Source: JAAZIN01 sp964464625 (GTDB lineage: Bacteria > Bacillota > Dethiobacteria > DTU022). Taken from it: a stretch of DNA of 64,000 nt. Made by a program: the position numbers and the translations under genes. Positions 1 through 9,300 of this stretch are shown here, one piece after another (position 1 is the stretch's first letter; each line of letters starts with the position of its first letter). The stretch covers positions 5,863-69,862 of the forward strand of contig CAYXKD010000006.1 in the NCBI GenBank assembly GCA_964464625.1. Reading direction: 5' to 3'. A model generated the notes under the pieces. The model made no database searches. It saw only the letters and a program-made list of their open reading frames with translations, and was not told the origin of the DNA.

Positions 1-536
1 GTGAGCTGGCCCGCCAGGCCCTCATCGCCCTGGCTGTAGCCATTGGCGGAATGATCGCCTATATTACGATTCGCTTTGAATTCAAGTTCGCCCTGACTGC
101 AATTGCAGCGCTGCTGCATGATATATTTATTATTGTGGCTATTTTTTCCCTGTTTAAGATCGAGGTGAACAGTCCTTTTGTCGCCGCATTGCTCACAGTG
201 TTCGGTTATTCTGTAAATGATACCATCGTTATCTTCGATCGGATCCGGGAAAATATGAAGATGAAAAAGAAAAAGGATTATAGCGAAGTGGTCGATCAGA
301 GCATCAACCAAAGTCTTAGAAGGACCATTAATACATCGCTGACCACGCTCATTGTTCTGGCGGCACTGTTTGTAGGTTTCTACTATTTTATTGGCAGCTT
401 TGATCTCATTGCTTTTGTCATCGCTCTTATTATCGGTGTGATGGTGGGGACCTATTCTTCCATATTTATCGCTGCTCCCCTCTGGCTGGATCTGAAGAAT
501 CTTGAATTCAGGCGGGCCCGGCGCCGCCTGGCATGA
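1..536 (+). CDS. secF: Protein translocase subunit SecF, C-terminal part (5' truncated)
   Basis: The reading frame is open from the first bases of the window (codons in frame with position 3) to a TGA at 534-536, so about 177 C-terminal residues are present and the start lies upstream. SecF works with SecD in the cytoplasmic membrane and uses the proton motive force to help SecYEG export proteins. Visible features are several hydrophobic membrane segments and the family motif YSVNDTIVIFDRIREN, which marks the start of the last group of SecF membrane helices. The end is basic (RRARRRLA), as expected for a cytoplasmic tail. SecD would be expected just upstream, outside the window. Identification is secure; only the 5' part is missing. 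Confidence 0.95.
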   Translation, partial: ELARQALIALAVAIGGMIAYITIRFEFKFALTAIAALLHDIFIIVAIFSLFKIEVNSPFVAALLTVFGYSVNDTIVIFDRIRENMKMKKKKDYSEVVDQSINQSLRRTINTSLTTLIVLAALFVGFYYFIGSFDLIAFVIALIIGVMVGTYSSIFIAAPLWLDLKNLEFRRARRRLA

Positions 537-628
537 GCGGCATTTGCCTCAGAGGCGGGATATATTTGGCGTCAGCTCCGCAATAGGGCGCCTCCTGCTG
601 GAGCATTAGGATTAAAGGAGTGAAGAAC

Positions 629-979
629 ATGAGTTCATTGTTTATCATTCTCGCGCTTCTTTTTAGCCTGATCATTGCAATAATCGCTGCAGCCAATCAT
701 CAGCCTGTTAATGTAAATTATATTTTTGGCCAGGCAGAGCTCTCGCTCATCGTCCTGATTATCGGAGCCGCCGCAACCGGCGCCCTTGTGATGGGCATGA
801 TTAGCCTTTACCGGGGTATCCGCAACGCAATGGTAATGCGCGGCGGGAAAAAGCACCAGGAGGAGCTTCAGCAGCGTCTGGACAAACTGGAGCAGGAGAA
901 GATCTCCCTTAAGGAGGAGCTGAAGCGGTTGCAGGAGCCGGCAGGAGCTGTTGAAGAAAGAGGAGGAGAAGCCTCCTGA
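629..979 (+). CDS. LapA/DUF1049-type small membrane protein
   Basis: A 116-residue protein with two N-terminal membrane helices (roughly residues 3-23 and 38-60) separated by the short NHQPVNVNY loop, then a charged coiled-coil tail rich in Glu, Lys and Gln. This is the layout of the LapA domain family (DUF1049); in proteobacteria the related LapA (YciS) acts with LapB in regulating LPS synthesis, but the role in Firmicutes is unknown. I chose ATG 629 because AAGGAG at 615-620 sits 8 nt upstream; the in-frame GTG at 620 lies inside that site. It sits between secF and recJ, and its TGA (977-979) overlaps the apparent CTG start of recJ, so the two are probably translationally coupled. Confidence 0.75.
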   Translation: MSSLFIILALLFSLIIAIIAAANHQPVNVNYIFGQAELSLIVLIIGAAATGALVMGMISLYRGIRNAMVMRGGKKHQEELQQRLDKLEQEKISLKEELKRLQEPAGAVEERGGEAS

Positions 980-3420
980 AGTTAAGCCTTACTCAGAAAC
1001 GCTGGAATGAACCATCTCTCGCACAATGGGAAGAAGCCGCGGCACTGGCCGATGAACTGGGCATTTTGCCCGCAGTAGCCAGGGTATTGTTTAAACGCGG
1101 AATTAAAAGCGCCGGTGCTGCCCGCGCTTTTCTTTATCCATCGGTGGAGCAGCTGTATTCACCCTGGCTAATGAAGGGGATGGAGAAGGCGGTGGCGCGC
1201 ATCTGCACCGCTCTGGATAAAGGTGAGAAAATTGTAGTACATGGGGACTACGATGCCGACGGTATAACCGCGGCGGCGCTCATGATGGAGGCACTGCGGC
1301 TGCTTGGCGCTGCGAAGATTGACTTTTATCTGCCCAGCCGTTTCCGGGAAGGCTATGGGCTGCACCGGGGTGCGCTGGAGCAGATTGCCGCCACCGGCAC
1401 CGGGCTTGTCATCACCGTGGATTGTGGGATCAACGCTGCTGATGAGGTAAATTATGCCCGCAGCCTCGGCCTGGATCTTATCGTTACCGATCATCACCAG
1501 CCTTTTGGCCCCCTTGAGGAGGCTGAGGCGGTGTTAAACCCCCTTCAGGAAGGCTGCTCCTACCCTTTCAAAGAACTTTCAGGGGCGGGAATAGCCTTTA
1601 AACTGGCCTCGGCGCTGATGGAGAGGGCGGGCGCTGCTTTTCCTGCGGGACTGCTTGATCTGACCGCCCTGGGAACCGTTGCCGACGTGGTGCCCCTTAT
1701 GGGCGAGAACCGGATTCTTGTTGCCTGCGGGCTGGAGCAGATGAGAGATTCGCCCCGGTTGGGATTGAAAGCGCTGGCAGATGCTGCCGGTTTGAAGCAG
1801 GAGCGTATGGACAGCTATGCACTCGCCTTTGTCCTGGCGCCGCCGCTCAATGCCGCCGGGCGCCTTGGAGAGGCTGATCCTGCTCTTGAGCTGCTTCTGG
1901 AGCGGGATGAAGGAATGGCGGGAGAACTGGCTTTACTGCTGCACCGGGCCAACCGGGAGCGCCGCGAAAAGGAGATGGAGATCCTCCAGGAGGCCGAAGC
2001 TGTGATTGCAGAAGATCGCCGCTCGGCAGGAGAAAGAGTGATCACCCTGGCTGGTGAAGGCTGGCCGCAGGGAATTATCGGAATAGTCGCATCGCGTCTG
2101 GCGGAGCGCCATTACCGCCCGGCTGTGCTTATCAGCATGGAGGGCAGTGAGGGGCGCGGCTCTGCGCGCAGCATTCCCGGATTTGATATTACCGCCGCTC
2201 TGGGCAGCTGTGCCCCTTTGCTGGAGCGCTTTGGCGGTCATGCCGGTGCAGCCGGTTTTACCATAGATCCCTTTAGAGTGGATGATCTGAGAGAAGGGTT
2301 GAACCGTTATGCTGCGCCGCACCTTCAGGGAGATAAACTGCGCCCTCTCGTGGAGCTGGACGCCGTGCTGGAGGCGCCGGAAATAGATCTCAAACTGGCC
2401 CGCCAGCTGAAGGAGCTGGAGCCCTTTGGAACAGGCAATACCAGGCCCATGTTTTACAGCTCCGGATGGGAGCTTAAGGCCTGGCGTCTCGTGGGAAGTG
2501 GCAGAAAGCACCTCAAGTTGAACCTGGTCCGCGGTGAACAGAGGGCAGCACCAATTTTCTTCTCCGCTGCAGAGCTGGAGCCCTCTCTGGGACGCAGCAG
2601 GCGCTTTGATCTTGCTTTTAGCCTGAGGGAGGGGAGCTACCTCGACCGCCCATCCCTGGATATGGTGCTCAGGGATTTGCGCAGCAGCGACAGCGGCACC
2701 AGCGGCGCTGTGACAGTGTTTGACCGCCGCTTCACATCTGACCGCCTTGCTGAGCTGCGGCACATTCTTGGCGCCGGGGGAGGCGGGCCTGCTGTCATAT
2801 TTGCCGGCACGGGCCGCCGCATAGCGGCGCTGCAGCGGAGCCTGCCGGCGGAACAGGAGCTTGCTTTTCTGAGCAGCGGGAGAGATAATGGAAACAAAGG
2901 AGCGGCGCTGCCTGCAGGGTGCCGGCTGTTTGTGCTTTACGACCTGCCCCTGTCGGAAAGGCTGCTTGAGCCTTTTTTTAAAAATTGCTCCGGTGAAGAC
3001 GCCGTACAAATCTGGCTGCTTTTCGGAGATGTCGATGTGAAGCGCAACAAGCTGCTCCTCGACATGAGCCTTCCCCGGGGCAGCTCTCTGGATGAAATAT
3101 ACTGTGCCTGGTCCGAGGCGGCATCGGGGAGCAGCGGTGAAACTACTTTTCCCCTCCTGCTTAAAGGTCGATCTGCGCAGGGGCGGGGTGAAAAATTTTG
3201 GAATCGCTGTTTAAAGATCTACGAAGAAGCGGGGTTTTGCCGGGGTGGGAAGCCTTATCCGCCGGAGGATCTTTCCATGCTGGAGAGCGGTTATGATTCA
3301 TCGCCCACCTTTCGAAAAGCCCGGGAGCTGCGTGAGAGCTGCCAGCGCTACCAGGAGATGCTTTTAAGAGCTTCGCCGGAGGAGCTGGCGGCTTACTGGA
3401 GTACTTTGCTGAAAGGTTAA
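976..3420 (+). CDS. recJ: Single-stranded-DNA-specific exonuclease RecJ
   Basis: RecJ degrades single-stranded DNA 5' to 3' in recombination and mismatch repair. The DHH phosphoesterase motifs are visible: GDYDADG near residue 90, ITVDCGIN, and VTDHH near residue 171; a DHHA1 part follows with GGHAGAAGF, then an OB-fold and a C-terminal extension. With this start the protein is about 814 residues. No ATG, GTG or TTG precedes TTG 1066 in frame, yet conserved RecJ-like sequence (KRWNEP, then a helix before PAVARVLFKRGI) lies upstream of 1066. A CTG at 976 has AGGAGG (961-966) 9 nt upstream and overlaps the lapA stop as CTGA, so I take CTG as the start. The gene identity is certain; the start is inferred. 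Confidence 0.9.
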   Translation: MKLSLTQKRWNEPSLAQWEEAAALADELGILPAVARVLFKRGIKSAGAARAFLYPSVEQLYSPWLMKGMEKAVARICTALDKGEKIVVHGDYDADGITAAALMMEALRLLGAAKIDFYLPSRFREGYGLHRGALEQIAATGTGLVITVDCGINAADEVNYARSLGLDLIVTDHHQPFGPLEEAEAVLNPLQEGCSYPFKELSGAGIAFKLASALMERAGAAFPAGLLDLTALGTVADVVPLMGENRILVACGLEQMRDSPRLGLKALADAAGLKQERMDSYALAFVLAPPLNAAGRLGEADPALELLLERDEGMAGELALLLHRANRERREKEMEILQEAEAVIAEDRRSAGERVITLAGEGWPQGIIGIVASRLAERHYRPAVLISMEGSEGRGSARSIPGFDITAALGSCAPLLERFGGHAGAAGFTIDPFRVDDLREGLNRYAAPHLQGDKLRPLVELDAVLEAPEIDLKLARQLKELEPFGTGNTRPMFYSSGWELKAWRLVGSGRKHLKLNLVRGEQRAAPIFFSAAELEPSLGRSRRFDLAFSLREGSYLDRPSLDMVLRDLRSSDSGTSGAVTVFDRRFTSDRLAELRHILGAGGGGPAVIFAGTGRRIAALQRSLPAEQELAFLSSGRDNGNKGAALPAGCRLFVLYDLPLSERLLEPFFKNCSGEDAVQIWLLFGDVDVKRNKLLLDMSLPRGSSLDEIYCAWSEAASGSSGETTFPLLLKGRSAQGRGEKFWNRCLKIYEEAGFCRGGKPYPPEDLSMLESGYDSSPTFRKARELRESCQRYQEMLLRASPEELAAYWSTLLKG

Positions 3421-3547
3421 CGCCGGGAGCAAATCCGGCAGTGCGGGCGCTTCCGCCGAGTTTGTCATAGAGCGGCAAAGTGGCGCTGATCCGGAGTGAA
3501 AGGCCCGGCGATGGGGATCAATGTGACGAAAGCTGGTTGTTAAAGAG

Positions 3548-5725
3548 ATGGCGGTAAAGGAGCGAAAACTGGGCGAGCTGAGAAAGCTGTTGGCGCGCCA
3601 CTATCCTACAGAGGATGACTGGGCTCTGGTAGAGAAGGCTTATACCTTTGCTTTCCAGGCGCATGCGGGGCAACGCCGTGAATCGGGGGAGTCCTTTATT
3701 ACCCATCCCCTTGGGGTAGCCATGATCCTGGCGGAGCTGGGGCTTGATCTTACCACAATCATAGCGGGACTGCTGCATGATGTAGTTGAGGATACACCGG
3801 TAACCCTGGAGGAGATCGAAGAAACTTTTGGTGAAGAGATTGCTGTCCTTGTGGACGGTGTAACTAAGTTGAGCCGTCTTGATTTTGCTTCCCGTGAGGA
3901 GCAGCAGGCGGAGACCCTGCGGAAAATGTTTATTGCCATGGCGAAGGATATTCGCGTGGTTCTGATCAAGCTGGCAGACCGGGCCCACAATCTGCGCACA
4001 CTGCGTTTCCTTAATACCAGGAAACAGCAGGAGATCGCCAGGGAGACCATGGAGATCTATGCTCCGCTGGCGCACCGCCTGGGCATCTACAAGATCAAAG
4101 GGGAACTTGAAGATAATGCCTTCCGCTATATGCAGCCCGGCGAATATTACCGCCTGGCCGACAGGCTGGCCAAGAAAAAGCGGGAGCGGGAGCAGTTTAT
4201 CAACATGATCATGGGCATCCTTAAAAAAAGGCTTGAAGCGGTTGCTCTGGTGGCGGAGATCAGGGGCCGGCCCAAACATCTTTACAGTATCTACTATAAA
4301 ATGAAAGAGCAGGACAAGGATCTCAACGAGATTTACGATCTTACCGCTATCCGCGTGATCGTAGATTCAGTGAAGGATTGCTACGGCGCCTTAGGAACAG
4401 TCCATGCGCTCTGGAAACCCATACCTGGGCGGTTCAAAGATTATATTGCCATGCCCAAGCCGAATATGTATCAATCGCTGCACACAACGGTGGTTGTTGC
4501 CGAAAATGAACTGGTGGAGGTGCAGATCCGGACCTGGGAGATGCACCGCACTGCAGAATACGGCATTGCCGCGCACTGGCGTTACAAAGAGAAGCTCACC
4601 GATGAGGGAGAATTTGATAAGAAGCTGGCCTGGTTGCGCCAGCTGCTGGAATGGCAGCAGGATTATCGCGATGCCCGCGAATTTATCGAAAACCTGAAGA
4701 TGGATCTTTTCACCGATGAGGTATTTGTTTTTACACCTCGCGGTGATGTCATCGATCTTCCCGCCGGTTCCATTCCCATTGACTTTGCCTACAAGATCCA
4801 TACCGATATTGGGAATCGCTGCAACGGCTCCCGGGTAAATGGCAGGCTGGTGCCGCTCGACTATGTCTTAAAAACAGGAGACATGGTCGAGATTATTACA
4901 GCCAAGCACAGCTCTCCCAGCCGCGACTGGCTCAATATAGTAAAGAGCGCCCAGGCCAAGAACAAGATCCGCAGCTGGTTCAAGCGGGAGCGGCGCGATG
5001 AGAATATTGAAAAAGGGCGCGAGGCGCTGGAGCGCGAGAATCGCCGTCTTGATTTTGATCTGCGTCTGCTGCTTAAAAACGATATTGTCGAAGAGGTTGC
5101 CAAGAAATTCAATATACTTTCGCCCGACGATCTCTACGCCGCCATCGGTTACGGGGGGATCACTCCGCAGCAGGTCATCGGAAGGCTGCGCGAGGAATAC
5201 CGCCGCAGGTACGGCGTCAAGGAGGAACCGCTCCCTGAGATAAAGACGGTGCGGAAACCTGCCGGCTCTGCGCCGGGGATAATCATCGAGGGGATAGACA
5301 ACATTCTGGTGCGTATTGCCCGCTGCTGCAATCCGGTGCCCGGTGATCCCATTACCGGCCTGGTGACGCGGGGGAGGGGTGTTTCCATACACCGACGTGA
5401 TTGTCCCAATTTGACTGAATTTCAGTCCTCTACCGGCCGTTTTCTGGAGGTTGCCTGGGAGGGGCAGGCCGATCAATCTTACCAGGTAGCAATAGAGGTA
5501 CAGGCTAATGACAGGACCAACCTGCTTGCCGATATCATCGCTGCGATCAGTGAAAGCAAGGTGCAGATCTCCGCGGTTAACGGCCGCACTGAATCCGATC
5601 ATACAGCCACAATCCACCTGACGATAATTGTTAAAGATCGTCTCCAGTTGGAGAAGATCATGAACCAGATCAAAAAAGTGAAGGATATATATAGCGTACA
5701 CCGCCATATTTATGGTAAAAGTTAG
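3548..5725 (+). CDS. rel: Bifunctional (p)ppGpp synthetase/hydrolase Rel
   Basis: A 725-residue long RelA/SpoT homolog that makes and breaks down (p)ppGpp in the stringent response. Domains in order: HD hydrolase with LLHDVVEDT near residue 77, nucleotidyltransferase with RFKDYIAMPKPN near residue 297, TGS domain from about residue 388, a conserved Cys region (ARCCNPVPGD, then HRRDCPN) near 592-620, and a C-terminal ACT domain. An intact HD motif together with the RxKD form of the synthetase loop is typical of bifunctional Rel enzymes in Firmicutes, so it is probably the main Rel here. The ATG at 3548 has only a weak ribosome-binding site; an in-frame stop lies 24 nt upstream, so little extension is possible. 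The neighbours recJ and dtd are the usual Firmicute partners. Confidence 0.96.
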   Translation: MAVKERKLGELRKLLARHYPTEDDWALVEKAYTFAFQAHAGQRRESGESFITHPLGVAMILAELGLDLTTIIAGLLHDVVEDTPVTLEEIEETFGEEIAVLVDGVTKLSRLDFASREEQQAETLRKMFIAMAKDIRVVLIKLADRAHNLRTLRFLNTRKQQEIARETMEIYAPLAHRLGIYKIKGELEDNAFRYMQPGEYYRLADRLAKKKREREQFINMIMGILKKRLEAVALVAEIRGRPKHLYSIYYKMKEQDKDLNEIYDLTAIRVIVDSVKDCYGALGTVHALWKPIPGRFKDYIAMPKPNMYQSLHTTVVVAENELVEVQIRTWEMHRTAEYGIAAHWRYKEKLTDEGEFDKKLAWLRQLLEWQQDYRDAREFIENLKMDLFTDEVFVFTPRGDVIDLPAGSIPIDFAYKIHTDIGNRCNGSRVNGRLVPLDYVLKTGDMVEIITAKHSSPSRDWLNIVKSAQAKNKIRSWFKRERRDENIEKGREALERENRRLDFDLRLLLKNDIVEEVAKKFNILSPDDLYAAIGYGGITPQQVIGRLREEYRRRYGVKEEPLPEIKTVRKPAGSAPGIIIEGIDNILVRIARCCNPVPGDPITGLVTRGRGVSIHRRDCPNLTEFQSSTGRFLEVAWEGQADQSYQVAIEVQANDRTNLLADIIAAISESKVQISAVNGRTESDHTATIHLTIIVKDRLQLEKIMNQIKKVKDIYSVHRHIYGKS

Positions 5726-5744
5726 TTTACAGGAGTGTGGTAGA

Positions 5745-6194
5745 GTGCGAGCGGTTGTCCAACGGGTAGAAGAGGCCTGCGTAACGGTGAATGGAGAGAG
5801 TATAGGCAGTATCGGCGCCGGACTGGTTGTTTATCTGGGCGTTGGCCGGGATGACAGCGCCGCCGATTGTGCCTACCTTGCGGAGAAGATAGCCGGGCTG
5901 CGTATCTTTGAAGATGAAAAGGGCCTGATGAACCTTTCCATCAAAGAAAAGGGAGGGGGAGTGCTCTCCATCTCCCAGTTTACTCTTTACGGCGATTGCA
6001 GGAAAGGACGGAGGCCCAGCTTTACTTCTGCCGCCCCCCCGGAAAAGGCAGCCCTGCTCTTTGAAGAATTCTGTGCGCAGCTGGAGCAAAGGGGTCTCGC
6101 CGTTTCAACGGGCAGCTTCGGCGCGATGATGCGCATCGATCAGGTCAACGACGGCCCCGTAACCATCCTCCTGGACAGCCGTAAAACCTTCTAA
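5745..6194 (+). CDS. dtd: D-aminoacyl-tRNA deacylase DTD
   Basis: A 149-residue enzyme that hydrolyses D-aminoacyl-tRNAs (and Gly-tRNA-Ala) to keep D-amino acids out of proteins. Family motifs are clear: the N-terminal RAVVQRV, the catalytic-pocket SQFTLYGD and the C-terminal NDGPVT, which carries the Gly-cisPro element. The open frame extends upstream to 5712, but GTG 5745 gives the expected start (MRAVVQRV) and has AGGAG at 5731-5735 with 9 nt spacing. It directly follows rel, as in many Firmicutes, and its stop codon overlaps the long inverted repeat at 6194-6230. Confidence 0.95.
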   Translation: MRAVVQRVEEACVTVNGESIGSIGAGLVVYLGVGRDDSAADCAYLAEKIAGLRIFEDEKGLMNLSIKEKGGGVLSISQFTLYGDCRKGRRPSFTSAAPPEKAALLFEEFCAQLEQRGLAVSTGSFGAMMRIDQVNDGPVTILLDSRKTF

Positions 6195-6230
6195 TTAGTA
6201 AACTTGGTGCCTGGCACCAAGTTTACTAAT
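6194..6230. repeat. Perfect 18-bp inverted repeat, GGTGCC-type hairpin
   Basis: Two 18-base arms (6194-6211 and 6213-6230) are perfect reverse complements around a single T. The centre reads GGTGCCTGGCACC. There is no T-run after it, so it is not a classical terminator. The core resembles the second hairpin at 31406-31448, but the outer stems differ, which suggests a dispersed palindromic element instead of a gene-specific signal. It could still stop or slow transcription between dtd and hisS. Confidence 0.7.
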
Positions 6231-6256
6231 GTTGACAGGTATTGCCAGGTGCTGAA

Positions 6257-6285
6257 TTGACAGCCGCTGATACCCGGTTTAAAAT
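6257..6285 (+). promoter_or_regulatory. Sigma-A promoter for the hisS-aspS fusion
   Basis: TTGACA at 6257-6262, a 17-nt spacer and TAAAAT at 6280-6285 form a near-consensus vegetative promoter. Transcription would start near 6292, about 25 nt before the TTG start codon. No T-box motif is visible in this short leader, so the gene appears not to be under tRNA-sensing attenuation. Confidence 0.75.
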
Positions 6286-6316
6286 GAGAATAATTTTTGG
6301 GGAAGGATGAAGGGAA

Positions 6317-9300
6317 TTGCAGTATAAAGCTCCCCGGGGAACGAGGGATATATTTACAGAAGAGGTGGAGAGGTGGCAATTCCTGGAGGAAACATTCAGG
6401 AAGCTATGTTCACTTTACGGATACAGTGAGATTCGCACGCCGCTCTTTGAAGAGACAGGGCTTTTTACCCGCAGCGTTGGTGAAGAGAGCGATATTGTAT
6501 CCAAAGAGATGTATACATTCGAGGACCGGGGCGGGCGTAGTTTAACTTTGCGCCCCGAGGGGACTGCGCCGGTGACAAGAGCCTATATGGAACATAATTT
6601 GAAAGAGGGTCCGCAGCCGGTGAAGATGTACTATGTGGGGCCCATGTTTCGCTATGACCGGCCGCAGGCGGGGCGTTACCGCCAGTTTCACCAGGTGGGC
6701 CTGGAGCTTTTCGGAGCGCCCGGTGCAGCCGCCGATGCCGAAATAGTCCTTATATCCCTTAATTTTTTACAGGCGCTGCACATCGGGGATTTTGATCTTG
6801 AGCTGAACAGCGTGGGCTGTCCCCTGTGCCGGCCTGCCTACCGCGAGGAGCTCCTTGCCTTCCTGCAGCCGCTGGAGGGGGAACTCTGCCCGGATTGCCG
6901 GCGCAGGTTTGCAGATAACCCGCTGCGCGTTCTTGATTGTAAAGAGGAGCGCTGCCGGGAATCTGTCCGGCAGGCGCCGCAGATAATAGACCGTTTGTGC
7001 CCCGGATGCGATTCCCACTTTAGAGAGCTCCGCGAGATGCTGGATGATCTGCAAGTTCAATACCTGCTCAATCCCCGCCTTGTCCGGGGCCTCGATTACT
7101 ACAGCCGTACCGCTTTTGAGCTTGTCCCCCGCAACGGCGGGGCGCAGGGCTCTCTGGGCGGCGGCGGGCGCTATGATTATCTTGTGGAATACTGCGGAGG
7201 TCCGCCTCTACCCGGTGTGGGAGCGGCCCTGGGGGTGGAGCGCCTGCTAGCAGCGGCGGAGAGCGCCGCCGCACCGCCATTTACCCCGGTCAAAACACCG
7301 CTCTATATTGCCTCCGCCGGGGAGGTGCCGGCCGCCGGGACGCTCGTCCTTGCCGAAGAGCTGCGCCGCCGGGGCATAGCAGTGGAGACGGAGCTGATGG
7401 AGCGCAGCCTGAAAGGGCAGATGAAATATGCCGGACGGAGAGGTTTTCAAACCGTGCTCATAGTGGGCTCCCGTGAACTGGCTGCAGGGACCGTTACCCT
7501 GCGCCACATGGACACCGGGGAGCAGGAAGAGGTGAGCCGGGAAAAGATCCCGGAGAAGGTGCTGCCGGCGGGCAATCAGATCGATTCCGCTACTGTCTTT
7601 ACGCCGGAAGAAGAGCCGCCGGGCTGTGGAGAGCTCCGGGCAGCCCATGCCGGCAATGAGGTTTTCCTACAGGGCTGGGTGCAGCGGCGCCGCGACCACG
7701 GAGGGCTTCTTTTTGTCGACCTTCGCGATCGCACCGGCCTGGTCCAGCTTCTTTTCAACAGCGACGGAGACAAAGAGCTTTTTTCCGCTGCTGAAAGCCT
7801 GCGCAGCGAATATGTCATCGCAGTCCGGGGAAAGGTGGTGATGCGGGATCCCTCCAATGTCAACCCCGCCCTGAAAACGGGGGAGATTGAGATCGGGATA
7901 GACTCGCTGGAAATACTCAATGAGGCTAAAACACCGCCTTTCTATATTGAAGACGGGCTTCATGCCGACGAGAACCTGCGCCTGCGCTACCGCTATCTAG
8001 ACTTGCGCCGCCCCGAAAACTACCGGCGCCTGGCGCTGCGCCACCGTGCGGTGAAGTTTATCCGCGACTACCTTGACAGCTGCGGTTTCCTGGAGATCGA
8101 GACGCCGGCGCTTACGCGCAGTACCCCTGAAGGGGCCCGCGACTATCTTGTGCCCAGCCGCACAAACCCCGGCTCTTTTTATGCGCTGCCACAATCGCCC
8201 CAGCTTTTTAAGCAGCTGCTCATGGCCGGTGGGGTTGAACGCTACTTCCAGATTGCCCGCTGTTTCCGCGATGAAGATCTGCGTGCCGACCGCCAGCCGG
8301 AATTCACCCAGATCGATATTGAGGCTTCATTTCTGGGCCGCGAACGCCTGTTTGGCATTATGGAAGGGATGATGGCCTGTCTGTACAGGGATCTTCTGGG
8401 ATGGGAGCTATCCCTCCCATTCCCCAGGCTGCCCTACAGTGAGGCCATAGCCCGTTTTGGCACGGACAAGCCTGATCTGCGCTTCGGGATGGAGCTTGTT
8501 GACTGCAGTGCACCGGCAGGGGAAAGCGATTTCAAAATTTTCCGCGCCGCCCTGGAGGCAGGCGGGGCAGTCAAGGCGCTTCGGGTGCCCGGTAAAGGGG
8601 GCGTCAGCCGCAAAGAGCTGGACGATCTGGTAGCCCTGGCCATTGAATTCGGCGCCCGGGGGCTGGCCTGGCTCATCCGTGATGAAAAGGGCTGGCGTTC
8701 GCCCATCACCAAATTTTTCGGCCCCGGTCTTCTGGATAAGATAGGAGAGCTGACAGGGGCTCTTCCCGGTGACCTGCTCCTTTTTGGCGCCGGCGATGCC
8801 GCGGTATCTTCGGAAATCCTTGGCCGGCTGCGGCTTCACCTCGCCCCGGAAGGGCTTACAAAGGATCCGCATTTTCTCTGGGTGGTCGACTTTCCTCTCT
8901 TTGAATATGATCCTGCGGAGAAGCGCCTTAATCCGGCACACCATCCTTTTACCGCTCCTCTTGAAGAGGACCTTGGCCTTCTGGAAGAAAAACCGCTGGC
9001 GGTGCGCTCGCAGGCCTATGACCTTGTCCTGAACGGTGTGGAGTTGGGATCGGGAAGCAACCGGATTCACCGCCGCGAAACGCAAATGCGCATTTTCAAG
9101 ATGCTCGGCCTTTCGGAAAGTGAGGTGATGGAGAAATTTTCCTTCCTGCTGGAGGCTTTTGAGTATGGGACACCGCCTCATGGCGGCATTGCTCTGGGGC
9201 TGGACCGGATGGTGGCTCTTTTTACGGGGGACGATTCCATTCGCCAGGTCATCGCTTTTCCCAAGACTGCCTCGGGAAGCTGCCTCCTTACGGGTGCTCC

